DNA from: Atopsyche davidsoni
Lineage: Eukaryota > Arthropoda > Insecta > Trichoptera > Hydrobiosidae
Assembly (NCBI GenBank): GCA_022113835.1
Contig: JAILWY010000009.1
Location: 2,331,501-2,395,500, forward strand
Direction of reading: 5' to 3'
Length of the DNA: 64,000 nt
Position numbers and translations under genes: made by a program. Positions 1 to 13,119 of the stretch are shown in pieces (within the stretch, counting starts at the first letter, position 1; every line of letters starts with the position of its first letter). The notes under the pieces are model-generated. The model was not told where the DNA came from and searched no databases. It saw nothing but the letters and a program-made list of their open reading frames with translations.

Positions 1-130
1 TGAAGAAGATAAATAAAAAGTTATCTGTCAATGTAGTTTTTTTTTTTTCAGTTATTCATGGAGTTTTATATTTTAATTTACTAATTTGTTAATTGGAATT
101 AATGAATATCGGCTTAAGAAATGAAACCGC

Positions 131-161
<31 letters not shown>

Positions 162-189
162 ATTCGAAAATCTTGGATGATTTTGTATT
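1..189. other. AT-rich DNA, no gene seen
   Basis: This stretch is AT-rich with short poly-T runs and a small TA microsatellite near 135-150. No coding frame or RNA gene is supported. Confidence 0.6.
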
Positions 190-1430
190 CTAGAATTGCA
201 GCGTTCTTGTGTGCTGCCTTTAGTTAAGGTTTCCGGTGTTGGCCGGATGCGCTGACGTCACGGGTGCGCGCGCACCACCTCCCCCTCCCCCTTCCCCTCC
301 ACCCCTTCCCCTCCCCCCGCCCTGGTAGAGCCTCGCGGCGCGCCGCTAACCTCCCCTAGTTTCTGTGCTCCTGGTACTCAGACGAGTAACTAGTATTTTG
401 GCTGCGCTTTGAATAAAGAAATAATTTTTTTATTGATGGTCATATTAAAATTGATTGTTTTATAAATAAGATTTATTACAAATTAAAATACCTGATTATA
501 TATAAATTTTTGTTTTTAATTAAAATTTGATAATATATGTAACTAAATCGTACTCTGTGCTTTCGTTTTCTGCGTTCAGTCGAAGTTTTTGGTGTTTCGG
601 TCGAAAAGCGCAGCATAGCAGAAAAACCCAGCAATTATAGTAGCAACGCTGCCAAAAAAACCTACGTACATATTTTGCATTTTTGCTTATATTAGAAAAA
701 AAATGTATCTCTCATTGCATTTTTTAAATAAATATATTTTATAATTGATATAATTATTATGAGTATTTTTTTATCATATTAAATAATGTTGTGATTAAAA
801 TCAATAATTTCGAAAAAAATGCCCAAATCACACATCTCATGTAGAGATCAAAATTTCTATTCGCAAGATAGGATTTTTTTTATTATTTTCAGAATGCTGT
901 GTTGTTATTTGCTGCCTTGTGTAGGTTTCCGAGACTGGGCCGGGGCGGTGACGTCAGGGGGTAAGCACCCCCTCCCCCCGCCCCTAACTAACGGAAACTA
1001 ACGAGACACCCGCCGCTACCTTATCCCGTTCTGCGCTCCTGGTACTCGAACGAGCAACTAGTATTTTTGCTGCGTTTTAAAGAAAGATTTAAAAATTTAT
1101 GTCGTTTTGAAAATAATATAAAAATTGATTGCTGCCAAAATCCTACGATATATTTTGTACTAGCAGGCATTATAGAATAAAAATGTGCCTATAACGCATT
1201 TTTTTTTGTAATATTAATTACTATTAGGGACTATTAGATAATTATCAATTTGACTTATTAAAACTGTATATCACTAAATCTTTCTGGGCTTTCGTTTTCT
1301 GCGTTCAGCTGAGGTTTTCTGGTGTTTTGGTGGAAAAGCACAAGAAACCAGCAATTCTAGTAACAACGACTGCCAAAAGCATTCTTTGTATTTGTACTTA
1401 TTATATTATAGATAAAAAGATGTCTTGAAG
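190..1430. repeat. Tandem repeat, two diverged units of about 0.7 kb with GC-rich heads
   Basis: Unit 1 (about 190-885) and unit 2 (about 886-1430) share the same blocks in the same order: a GC-rich C-tract with a TGACGTCA octamer (253-260 and 949-956), a 'ctcctggtactc' block followed by 'aactagtattttkgctgcg' (about 370 and 1038), and a 'ctttcgttttctgcgttcag' block (about 560 and 1280). A third, partial copy of the 'tgcgttttaa' block appears near 1600-1630. The offsets of 670-720 bp show indels between units. No coding frame spans a unit. It could be a duplicated promoter-like or CpG-rich segment, or an unnamed satellite. Confidence 0.7.
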
Positions 1431-1799
1431 GTCGCTGGTATGATTTCGTTAATTGAATGTATGATTATAATATCGATTAAAGAAATAACCTGCGTGATAT
1501 TTATTAATTAAAAAAAAAATACTTGTGAAAATTTAAATTTAATTTGTACTCATAGTTTTCGTTTGCTCTGTTTAATCCTCATCTAACGTCCGATTTGTAT
1601 TTTAGCTGCGTTTTAATAAAATCGTGATAGTATAGTTAAATAGTTTGTATATTATAATTGAAATTATGAAAATCGCACTAAAATGATTCATATTTTTCAC
1701 ATTTTAAAAAATATTATTATTTTACACAGAGTACAGAATAAGACAGAATTATCTTACACAGCTTTGTAAGGACGCAGATTACGCAGATACGCAGATTTG

Positions 1800-1965
1800 T
1801 TTTTCCAATATAAAACTGCGGTGTAGAAGGACCCGAAGACCCACTACACTATTTTCCCATTAGAAAACCATGAGCACTGGTTCAGCATGAGTATATGCTC
1901 AGTGAAATGATCGCCAACTTCCACTGAGAAGAGGCACTTGACGATGAAGTTAATTATTATATTAT
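1800..1965. repeat. Composite of dispersed repeat and LINE 3'-end fragment
   Basis: Bases about 1812-1875 are the reverse complement of a block at 15465-15535, which recurs at about 56165-56230. Bases 1895-1960 match the LINE 3' tail ('gaaatggtcaccaacc...gaggcactcgaagaag') that recurs at 16.6-16.9, 30.9 and 52.4 kb. No intact ORF remains. Confidence 0.6.
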
Positions 1966-4900
1966 CCAGTCTTCTTCAATCGTCATTAATGACTTTTTAT
2001 TTAATAGTCTATTTTTTATAGTATTTTATAGAGTGCTCGGTACCAGTTATCAAATGATGAACGATGGTCACCCCAGCATCAGAAACGAGTACCTGTGTGG
2101 CAACGGCTCATGACGCAGGAGTGGTTGATAACAATGTTCGAGTGTTCGACTAAAAAGCGATCTTGACTTTGAAATGCTCACACGTGAACGCGATTCACGG
2201 CCATGCGATACTAAGTGGAAAATCGGAGGCAGGTTATGTTTACATCTCAATCCACTAATGAAATACGAGCCATTATAGCTGATACTTCTAACCCGACAAG
2301 ATGACGAGGCCAAAAAAATACCCGCACTTTGTAATGGCAGCCTTTGTTGATGATGGTTCTAATGAAGCTGCGAGCTTGTTGTAACAAAGTAACTAACAAA
2401 AACACAATAGTACTTATCACTTACTAATAAAGACATGATATAGAACCCTTATAAAAATATGGACACCCTTAAGTAATATAAAATTACTCAACACTCTGTT
2501 TGCTTACATAAAAGGTTGGCAATACTAGTCACAAAAATACAAAAAAAAGATTTAAAAATATCAGAAATACTCTAGTTTATATAACAAAATACTTCTTCAT
2601 CTTCATGGTAACTTAACGTTGATTCTTTATATTTATATTGACATTGAATATTAACTGCAAAAATATTTTTTTGTTGTTGTATAAGCATCGCAAATCCTCA
2701 TTGTCAATTATACGTCGGCCATGAATTCTCGCTAATCAATTACAATGTCGCTTTTTAAATCAAAACTAAATGACATAACATGAAAATTTGCTTTCGGATA
2801 TTTCGCCTTCATATTGTATCACGACTGACCGGATAAATTTGTAATACTCCATATTTTGCATATAAATATAACCGTGGACAACCCAAAGGTAACTTGTCAA
2901 AACGTTGTTTATTTTGGCAAAACTATAACGGTTGTCTGTTGAGTTGCGGTAAGCAAAAAAAAAAACCTCTAATAGCTTGTTTATATATTCGATTTAATAA
3001 TTTATAAACTATTGTAAATAATATATTCAATATTGACCTGTGCAAATATTAAATCGATAAATGCCAAAAAGATCCAATCGATAAAATCATTCTAAGAAAT
3101 TTAGTATCTATGAGAATTTTTTTATCGGAGTACATATCGATAAAAATTATATTACATAAATATAATTATAAATCCCTATCGGTTTAAATGGTTTTTTTTA
3201 AAAATATTTTCGAGAGACTGGTTTAATTTGTAATACTTTATATCAAAATGGCACGAAAATAACAATAAATTATGTTTGAAAGCATTTTCGCTTTTATATG
3301 GTCATGACATAAATTAACATGAAATTTGTAAAATGTTCAATTACATTTTCTTTAGTATTCTGTTGTAATAACTTAAAATCTTAATTAAAATCATACTCAA
3401 CGTTTTATCGAAACTGGATTTTCAGTCTCTAAGTTGATGATCCTGAAATTACCATCCATTAATGGTCATTTCGTTAGTCGCCAGTCTTCGAGTGGTAGAC
3501 TTTCTCGAGATGTTCGCAATGTAAGACTACTTTATTTTGCGTTATTATTATTATTAAGACGTATATAATATTTCAATATTTAGCTAACTTCTGGCTAAAA
3601 TGGCTAACTGCGACAGCTCAAGTACTCGTATATGGAAGACGCTTTCAGCCTCAGAAGGTCCTACCTCGGGCGGAACTAAATAAAATGCTTGATTAAAGTT
3701 TTTACCAATCCAGCCATTGAAGCATCTCCGGAGTAACAAAAAATATACAAAAAAATATTAATAATTGATGATTTATTATTAAGTAATTATTTCCTTTTCC
3801 TACAATTTAGTGACGCTTCACAGTTTTTCTACAGAATTAATTATTAACCGTTAAAATATGTTCATTGGACAAATATCATGAGCCGAGAAATAATTGTCAA
3901 CCTTACTTTTATTGAAAATAATTCAATTCAATATAATTAAAATATTCATTGATAATGATTAGAGCATGATTTCAATAAAATAGGTGTTAATAATATTCAA
4001 AACTTATTGTTGATATCATACATTATATTAAGTTGCAAGTTTTTGAAGAAAATCGTTTGAAAATCAAAATTCAATTTTTTTATAGAAAGTCCATAATGGA
4101 ATTCCATTTTGATATTTTCTTAGTAAATTTTTTTTTCATATGACTAGTTTCATTTTTTTCATTTTCCATCAAAACTAGTAACATTGAAAATCACTAAAAT
4201 ACATTATTTTTAAAAATAAATATTTATAGCCAATGAATGACTTTCAATAATATTTTAAGTAAGTTTATATTTTCGCGAATATTTTCCAACATAATTTTTG
4301 CGCATTTAGCCTTTGCAATCCGTGTTGAGTTTAAATTGAGTTCATCGTCATGGTTTGTACCAAATATATAAATTCCCTTACAAGACGTGGATAATGAATG
4401 ACCTCTGGGCCATGCACAGGACTCGATACCCAAAATTTATAACATGGAATCATTTGGACACAATGCGTGACTTGCTATCGTAAATCCTGAATATTCCAGT
4501 TATGAAGTCCAATAAATATCAAAAAATATACTCACCGCCATAAAAAACGTACCCAATTCCCAAACTCTATAATTCAAGCTTTGGATTTTATCCAGTCCCT
4601 TTACTTTTGCTCTTGAGGAAAAATATATTTATATTTATTCAGATATTAATCGATGCAAATATTTACTCATATTAGTGTGTTGGTACAAAATGAAGTTATA
4701 TGTTATATGTTTATTTATCTTTTAATCATCAAATACGTAATATAATAAATCATGTAGACTTACTGATTATATCTCAAAATGGATAACAATTTGCATCAGT
4801 AATTCATTCAGTGTTAGCGATTGCATTTGCATCTTATCATCAAAATTAGTTTATTTAATATTTTAGAGAACATTAATTTAATCATAACGAATGGCATATG

Positions 4901-5380
4901 TTATAATTTATCAATAAGATTTAGATTAAATTAATAAATGCATACTCGGCTAGGAGGATTCCTTCAAAAGTTATATTCAAGAATAATATGATCGGATATT
5001 TTCCATAATTTTTTTATTCATAATACTTCCACAACTCTCTGACTTTGTTTGATTTTGATTCTTAAAACTTATTTATGCAATTCGTACTGATTTTTCAGCA
5101 CAGGTCAGATATCATATTTTTAATAAAAATTATCGTGATGGTTAATCTTACTAGACGTAGCAATTCCGTTTGCTTTAGATTTTTGTATATAGTATGAAAT
5201 ACCTTAATGAAATATTTTTTTTGAGAATAAAAGATTCTTTCCACTTTGAGTGTGCGTAAATAATTATCTTAATAATGTATCTACCCGTATCGCAGATTAA
5301 TCTAATCAAATAAGATGCAACGTGTAAAATAAAAGGAAGATATTGGTTAAGTGTTAAGTGTTAAGTTAAGTGGACAATTT
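1966..5380. other. AT-rich DNA without a recognisable gene
   Basis: I see no long ORF with codon-like content, no splice-linked exons and no RNA gene. Bases 2060-2320 are more GC-balanced and carry a small antisense ORF without recognisable similarity. It may be an old repeat. Confidence 0.5.
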
Positions 5381-5382
5381 AG

Positions 5383-6526
5383 GGGGGCTGAGACCTTTGA
5401 TGGGTCCATTTTCGAGTTTTTTGATAATTTTAGAAAATATTTTGCAAAATATCTACTGCACCAATAAAAAAAATGTAATTCCAGAACCTAGATACATTCC
5501 TTCTTCTACATGAACAATTTTTTTTAATTCTTATATATCTATTTTTTATATGATAAATATGTGTTTTCCCGATTGAAGTTTAGGCATTTGGACTGATGAA
5601 TCTAGAACCCTAAGCATTTAGGTGTCCTTTTTTTAATTGAATTTAAAAGATTACACATAAACCTATGGTAAGGGATTAAGTTAACAGTAGTTTTGGTTTT
5701 GAAAAGTCGTAATTTTTTTTATAATATTCTGTACAAAAATCAACTTTCAATATAGAAAAATAAAGTGACAAAACTTTGCAGGTAAAAATACACCTTTTTT
5801 GTCGGTACAGAGCTGACTCGGAAATCGAAAGCGAAGCGAATCGTGTCAAAACTCGAAAATGAACCTTTCGCCAGATGAAGTGTTGTCACCAAACGTCGGG
5901 GATGTGATGTGATGAGTGCAGGAATGGTGTATGGTTGGAAATCAGAAGGCTGGCGAAATAACATGGTTAATAACTTCGATACTGCGAGGTCTCTCTGGAG
6001 AGGCTGTTTATATAGTGTCGTCATTCGTGGATGTCGTAATCAGGTAATTACTAGCGACTCGGGGGGTGTCTTATTTCAAGGGTCTAAGTTCCATAATCGA
6101 GTTTTTTGGATCATTTTCAAGTCCGTTTTGCAAAAAACCGACTGCACCAATCAAAAAAAATTAAATGCTTAAAGTTAGATAAATCCCTTCTTCCGAAAAA
6201 AATTTTTTTTCATTTCTTGTAAATTTACTTTTAAAAATAAAAAATAAAAAAATCTTTAACTTCAAGTTTTATTTTACCCTGAAAATGGACGTTAATTGAA
6301 TAATAAAAAATAGATGAATATAATTTATAGTTTTTTTTAATACTCTATAAAAAAAATAACTTTCTACATAGAAAATAGAGTGACAATTAAATTAATTGAA
6401 TGACACGATTTCGCCAGGTAAAACGGTTTTTTTTTGTGGCAGACGGGGGATGGACACCAAGCGAGGTTATGTATGACTCAGCGATGTAGCGATGTCGCCA
6501 CAGACCCATCAAAGGTCTCAGCCCCC
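5383..6526. mobile_element. Non-autonomous element with perfect 24-bp terminal inverted repeats
   Basis: Bases 5383-5406 (start gggggctgagacctttgatg) are the exact reverse complement of 6503-6526. The interior holds two diverged direct blocks: the 'cgagttttttg...actgcaccaat' block at about 5413-5470 and about 6098-6150, and the 'agtgacaa...caggtaaaa' block at about 5764 and 6382. No transposase frame is visible, so this resembles a MITE or a tandem dimer of one. No clear target-site duplication was found, so the ends are provisional. Confidence 0.55.
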
Positions 6527-6610
6527 TCGGGAGTATTTTGATTGGACTGCCAGAGTGCCCCTCGGGCGCAGGGCACACACAAAAGTAATTGCAATTTATG
6601 AGATATAAAT

Positions 6611-6840
6611 ATTTCGCGAGCTCGGATGATTCAGCTCGCGGGGCTGGCGGGACTCTGGACCCGGCTGCTGGCGGACGTGCCGGGCCCCACGAGGCCCCTC
6701 GCCCCCCGCCAGGGTGCCCGCTGATTGACAGCTGGACAGCCGACAGGAGCCCGTCTCACCAATTCGGAGAGGAGCATACTTGAGCCGTGATCGCATCCGA
6801 GAGACTCGTAACACGCTGAGCGGAGCGAGTCTTTCTGACG
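6611..6840. other. GC-rich CpG-dense island
   Basis: About 230 bp of markedly GC- and CpG-rich sequence lies inside AT-rich flanks. Short ORFs exist on both strands because stop codons are rare, but none has a recognisable motif. It could be a promoter or 5' non-coding exon of an undetected gene, or a repeat fragment. Confidence 0.4.
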
Positions 6841-9349
6841 CAGCCCATCGTAGCAGATTTTGAATAAAAAATCTGCTTTTGATTTGGCATCGGAATTGGA
6901 ATTCCTCTTGTACACTGTATGAAAAATTTTACTTGTTTGGCACATTTCGCTATTGTGTACCTTTACTGATTGACGTAGGTATTTGGCAGTACAGTTAAAC
7001 GTCGATACAACGGACAAATTGAGATGTGGGGGCGTCCGTTGAAGCCAAAAGTACGTAATATAAAAATAGGTTTAAAATAAATCAAAAAACTTTTTTTTCA
7101 ATATACAGTGTATGTATTTAGATATAAATAAAAAATACAAAACACTTGTCTTCGAACACTCGCCGTGAATATCGACGCGCTTGTTTTCGGTAATCCCACT
7201 AAAAATGAATTCAAGTTTTATTTACAATTTTAAAGTTTGCTGTTTTTTTATAATCAACTCTCGAAAATAACGATATTTTTTTTTTCATTTTTACAATTAA
7301 AAAGTTTTTAATTATTTATCACTTGACCGGATTTTTTGTCCGTTAAATAGAGGTCCGTAATATCGTGGTTTTACTGTATATCTAGAATACACATAACCAT
7401 AATAATGAATCATTACAAATTTTAGTACAATACAATTTTTATATTATCATGTTCGTTGCCAAGAAAAAATAGAGATTTTTCCGTTATATCCACTTCAATA
7501 ATTTTTTTATTAGAGTTTTTGTTTGAATTTAACAAACTTCAATAAATATATATTAACATGCTTTTACAATTAACAACACTAATATACGCAAAATTTCCTT
7601 ATAATCTTCATCAAGCAAGCCGTATACATATCTCATATTGAATATACATGTGCTTGCAACACAATTTCCATTGTATGCTAATAGTTACAAATTATACTAA
7701 TTCGCCTCAATTAAATCACAAAAAGTGAATAAATATTTGTTGTTTACAGGAAAAATAAACGGATTTCCTTTTCATGTACATTTCATAGTAATGTGTCTAT
7801 TAAAAAAACGCGTTCGTTTTAATTTTTTTTCATTGTTAACACAACACATGCGTTGCTTGCAGTGATTACTATAGCTGGACTGTCTCTTTTCAGAAGCCTC
7901 GAGAACAAATAGTGTCGTTCAACACAATACCGAAGCACCTGCTTAATTGCTGACAGATTCAACAATTAAAGATGAATTTCAAACATTAATTAGCCGTCCT
8001 GGTAACAATAATTATCCATGGTTTCTTTAGTGCAGTAATCTTGAAACCGCAATTTCCCATGATGACATAGACTTAATAGGACAATAATTACATGCTTACA
8101 AAAAAAAAAAAAAACCTCTCAAAAACGATGCTGGACTTGCTCTAATCTCTGCAAAGTTCTGACCCCTCAAACAATAGAATTTTAACGGTTTAAAACATTT
8201 TTTATAAGCATGAAGTTTTATACAAATTTTAGTATTGATTTTATATCTAAATATGCAACTACTGTATATGTACTACAATCAATAATTTTTCGTGATTTAT
8301 TTATTAAAGTAACTTCCGCTATATATATCTAAGATCTTAAACATGTGTTCACAATGATAATATTGGGCACGATTCTTTTCACGATTTCCACGAATTGGCG
8401 ACATCCAAGTTTAGATATCTGAACGAAGTATACTAGCTGCCATGATATGTAAGGTGAGAGCAGACCAGGTGGTCAAGCGAAATTTAAAGCGACCAGCAAC
8501 AGCTGCGACTTGGTTCAGCTTCAGCATTGAGTATTCAAAAGAGAGTTATTAATGATCACATTGTTGATGGGAAGTTAGAGTTTTGGTAATAGCCTGGCGC
8601 TAAAAGAAATATTTAGCGATTTCGATTGCGTTTCAATTGCTCCGGTTGCTTTCATGAAAAATATTGATTTTATAAGTATACTAGAAATGTAGCCCGTCAC
8701 AGAATGACGTATTCGATGAACGATGCAATAGTGTTTGGCTGAATACTCGAATAGCTGGGTACTCGAATTTAAAGAAGACGCTGCTCACATTTTCCTTCCA
8801 ATTCATTGCATGACATTTCTGTCACATTTCGTGTCACAAACAACGCATCACTTTCACTGCACTGTGCTTTATTTGATGCAGTCTTTATCACGTTCAATTG
8901 TGCAATTCTTTTGGAATTACGTTTGCTGTGCGTAGACGGTGTTATTTTTTTAGGAGGCATTTTGAGTTATTAATAATTCCTAAAGCAATTTCGATAAAAA
9001 AAATACAATTGTTACTTGTGTCAAGCTGACATAAACGGGAAATTTCTAAGAAGCATCAAAATTTGTTTTTTTTTTGTAAATGTTATAAATTTGAAATTCT
9101 CGCGGTGAACGACAGAATCATATAATTCGCACATATTGAAACTTCTTTAATTAGTTTACGAATGAAAATATTATCCTATCGTCTTGAAATTCGGCACATA
9201 ACTGCTGAACTTACATGCATAAAATCAGCGTTGTATCTTTTAAGATATTCTATAGAGAACCAAAAAATGAAACACACACACACAATGGATATTATTATTA
9301 TAGATTTATTGGATGGTGATTGCGTCCCTGCGCGTGTGTCTATCTAGAC
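6841..9349. other. AT-rich DNA, no supported gene
   Basis: A 63-codon minus-strand ORF (8960-8769) begins MPPKK and is Lys/Ser-rich, but there is no splice-linked partner and no domain is recognised. The rest is AT-rich, with poly-A runs near 8100 and 9070. Confidence 0.4.
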
Positions 9350-9612
9350 AGAATAATGAGGCAGCGCAAATTGCCGGCTCGTCGGAGATGTCAGTCCGGA
9401 TTTGCACAAGTGCTGGGCAGAGAGGATCTGACGCGACCCGCGTGTGACGTCACGGCGCCTGTCGCATCAGCTGTTGGCCGTAATGGCGAGTGACAGGCCG
9501 AGGAGGGCTTCCACCTCGAGACCTGCCCGAGGGGGGCCCCGAAGCCTCGGCTTGCCTGCCAACACCGCGAGGTCAATGACCTCTACGTCCTGCCGATCGA
9601 AAACTAAACCAA
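9350..9612. other. Second GC-rich island with a TGACGTCA site
   Basis: A GC/CpG-rich block carries the palindromic octamer TGACGTCA at 9445-9452 and an ATG at 9484 that opens a 58-codon Arg/Ser/Pro-rich frame (MASDRPRRAS...). No downstream exon could be matched. It may be a first exon plus promoter or simply a GC-rich island. The octamer is the one found in the two repeat units near 250 and 950. Confidence 0.4.
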
Positions 9613-9689
9613 GTCCGAAAATGTACGAACTTAAAATTTTGCATTGTGTTGTAAATTGATCGAACATATACATAATTAATTTTGATATC

Positions 9690-9805
9690 AAATGGTGATT
9701 GGGTTATGGCGTCCTCTTACTTTGGGTGTTTTTTTTATAGTTTTGCTGAAAAAAAAAAAAAAAAAACACAAAGAGGACGTTATTAGCTAATCACCGTTCA
9801 CCCGT
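9690..9805. repeat. Imperfect inverted repeat with poly-T/poly-A core
   Basis: The left arm (about 9692-9738: tggtgatt...gtcctctt...gggtgttttttt) pairs imperfectly with the right arm (about 9755-9802: aaaaacacaaagaggac...aatcacc). This resembles a small foldback or MITE remnant. Confidence 0.5.
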
Positions 9806-9924
9806 TTCATTAATTTTTTGAACAGTTTTTACTCTCAAATGAATCAACCTATTGTCATTTTTTAAATAAATGAACAATGTGTAGTTTAAAAATTCAATAT
9901 TTATGACAGAGAGTACTTGGTGGA

Positions 9925-10013
9925 CCACGTGTTCTTATTTTCTCATTATCAAACAGAGTGACTCTTGATAATGTCAACGTGAAAGGTTGGTCACAATAAA
10001 AACGAACACGTGG
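9925..10013. repeat. Nested inverted repeat with CACGTG ends
   Basis: Outer arms ccacgtgttc (9925-9934) and gaacacgtgg (10004-10013) enclose inner arms cattatcaa (9944-9952) and ttgataatg (9965-9973). Each end contains an E-box-type CACGTG. It may be a small foldback element. Confidence 0.55.
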
Positions 10014-13000
10014 AAAATCACTCAAGTATTATTAAAAATATTAATGTGAAGTTTATATTTTTGATAAAAAAAAATACTCGATGGCATTCGAGCCGAATAT
10101 TTTCTCCAACTTGTTATCATTTGATGCTACCGGTTTCCGGATGCATGACCAAGCATGTTGGCGAAAAATCTCAAAAGAATCTCAAATCAACCAATCCGAA
10201 TATCCTTTATTAACCCAATCCGATAAGTATATCGTGATTATTACAATTTAGGACGATCGCGGCATTATCGCCATTTTAGCTTTGTCCTTCAACGGAACTT
10301 TTGTGGTTCAACGGAACATCAGCGCACTTTATTTTGAAGACCTCAACAATTTGTATGATTGGTTAGCGCTATAGGCCATCACAGAAGCTTCCTCGTCCGC
10401 TAGATTTTTTTTTAATTGCTAATGGCATTCGATTAGCAATAATTTTCACGCAGGCCTACAAAACTGTCGGTCCGTGGTTTTGCATATTTTCCCAACAGTA
10501 AAATAATATTTTTAATTCTTTTAAAACATCAAAAAAATGTCTACGCTTGAAACGTTGCCACACGACGGTTTGAGTTGTTTATTATTAATTTTAAATCCAA
10601 TAAAGGTTGAGCACGCCTGCTGCACGGTTCATTGACGACACGACGATGCGCTTTGGCGCATATTTAGATTTGAAATATAAAATAATGGAAAATTATTTAA
10701 TGATTTCCGCTCGAGCATCAAGGATTAAATTATTATTAAAAAAAAATTACGCACAGAGGCCGTTTTTGAGGACAAGTGAAAAAGATGTACGACACTTGTA
10801 ATATTTTTTGACTGATCAATTGAAGGTGGGAATTCTGTTTAATGCAGTTATCAACACGATCTCTTTACATAAATAAAATGAAAAAAACATCTAACCGTAC
10901 AAAACGTTCAAACGTTGCAAGCTGTACATACACTCGGAGTGCATTTGTTCAAAAATCTTTATAAATTATCCACACAAGCTGTTCATTTGTATTAATGTTA
11001 ATATGAATGTAATAAATCAAAGGGAGACCCCGCGATTGCACACCTGAATGTAAGAAATAGACTCCGTAATATATGCAATAACATGCTAATTAAAATACAC
11101 GCGGTGTTTATCATTAAAAATGTATCAATTCAAAAACTATTACAAAACGCAGTACAAATCACTTTTCTTTTTAGTGCAAATTTATTTTTAGTATTTTAAT
11201 CTTGAGCGTGTCGTTGATACGTTCATTTCGTCCGATTAAACATGTCTGTCTTCATTTAATATTTATAATAACAAACCCTTTCCTCAGGATGATGATACAA
11301 ACAATACGGATTTTTCAGGAGTGACCCTAGAAATCCCAGCAAGTGTTTTTTTTATTGTTTTGATAAGTATTTATAAATGTTTATTATTACCTAGATTTTT
11401 TTTAAACATGACGACCAATGCTATCGATGAAATTCAGCTTAATGGTATTGATCTTATCGTTATAACTTAAATTTATACAACACGTATCAAACAGAGTAAA
11501 CCGTGTTATTGAGTGATATTTAAAAATGAAATGAAATTGCTTTCATGCTTTTGACGCCACACTTTGATAAAAAAAAAAATTAGACACACCTGTTTTATTG
11601 TTGCTAAGCAATAAAAAGGGAGACTTACGTTTTGTGTATAAAGCAGATATATTTTTTATTTTAAACGTGGTTATTATTCTTACAAATATATACAGCGTTT
11701 CTCAGGTTTTCATACACTTCAATACTTCGCATTTCTTTTTTAAGTCGATAGTACCTTTTGAAAGATAAGATGTATTTACTCAGTTCGGTAGGTGTGTCGA
11801 TCGTTTTCAACAGATTGCTTGGATGGTAACAATAGCATTATTTTATATCAGCAATAAACTAAGTCTAGGGGTAATTAAACCTGCCTGAAAATATTGATTG
11901 CATATGCAAAATCTGGCACACAATTAAACATTACAACAAACATGGAAATCCTCGTACAAACATGTGGGGATCATTGCCAATTTCAGAAACGTCACCTGTT
12001 GTCTGCAAACACAGCTCGTGTTGTGATGTTAAATACATTGAGTAAATAAATAATAAATTAAAATAAAAAAAATAATAAAGCAACCAATACTTTAAAAGAA
12101 ACAAACTTACTAATACAGTATTGCAATTAATAAGGACACGCAATCATCATGCTTTAAGTATTTACTAAGAAATCAAATTTTATACTTTTTTTTTAATAAA
12201 AATTATTTTTGTGGTTTTGTAACGCTTTTGTGCTTATTTGTGACCTATATATTTAAAAAGTCATATCAAAATGTAGAAAAATCACAAATATTTTAATGGA
12301 ATACCACCGTATTTTTTACTCTTTTCTGCGTAGAAACCAAATCATGCATAAATATTTGATTACAGCAATTAGACTATTCTTTATTATTTTTTGCTCTATA
12401 AGACATCTGCAATGTAAAAATATAGAAGATTTTATATTTATTTTTTCCTATTTATAATAAACAAACCTTGACAAAATTAATGTTTTTACCAGCAGGCAGT
12501 CTTGATGCTGGGTACAAATAAAAAAATTGTGTATAAGGACTAATTTTTTTTATGGCATCATTGTTAGTCATCGTGATTTTTTTTTAAATATTTTAACACC
12601 GCAGCAAACAAGAACGCGTGCGATTAATTTATAATAAATAAATATTAAAAACGAATGTCGCCTAGTTTCCATCAAACGTAGTTACATGCTACGTCAAACC
12701 AATCAACTCCCAAGAATGAAAATTAATTTAATCAACACCTCATATACATAATTCGTGAAAAGTAATTATCAATTAATAATTCTAAAATCTTTATTAAGAC
12801 GTTAGTCATATCGATAGGTCAAACAAAATTGATCTGCCTAAAATAAAGACGTGTTTGTCGCAAAGTGCATCGAGATTGTTACTAATTTAAATAATACACT
12901 TGAGATCAATAAAACGACATTTTTCAAAGAGTGGCCTTGACAGTTTTTTAGGCCAATGCTACTGTGCAGTTTATAGCTAGGCGTAAAAACTATTGAGCTT

Positions 13001-13115
13001 GAATTGGGAAGGTTGGGGCCGTTCGGAATGAGTTGACACAGAGCCCTCATGCTGCATACAAATTCGCTGTGTTCATTTATATACATAAGCATATCATATT
13101 CACGATTGCCTCGGC
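10014..13115. other. AT-rich DNA, no supported gene
   Basis: Only short ORFs without recognisable motifs or splice partners are seen. Several long A/T runs are present. Confidence 0.45.
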
Positions 13116-13119
13116 AGCT

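Noticed and set aside
6631..7017. 128-codon minus-strand ORF
   Set aside because: It crosses from a CpG island into AT-rich DNA, has no recognisable domain, and is best explained by low stop density in the island.
8769..8960. MPPKK... minus-strand ORF as a gene
   Set aside because: It is short, with no domain, splice partner or poly(A) signal that can be linked.
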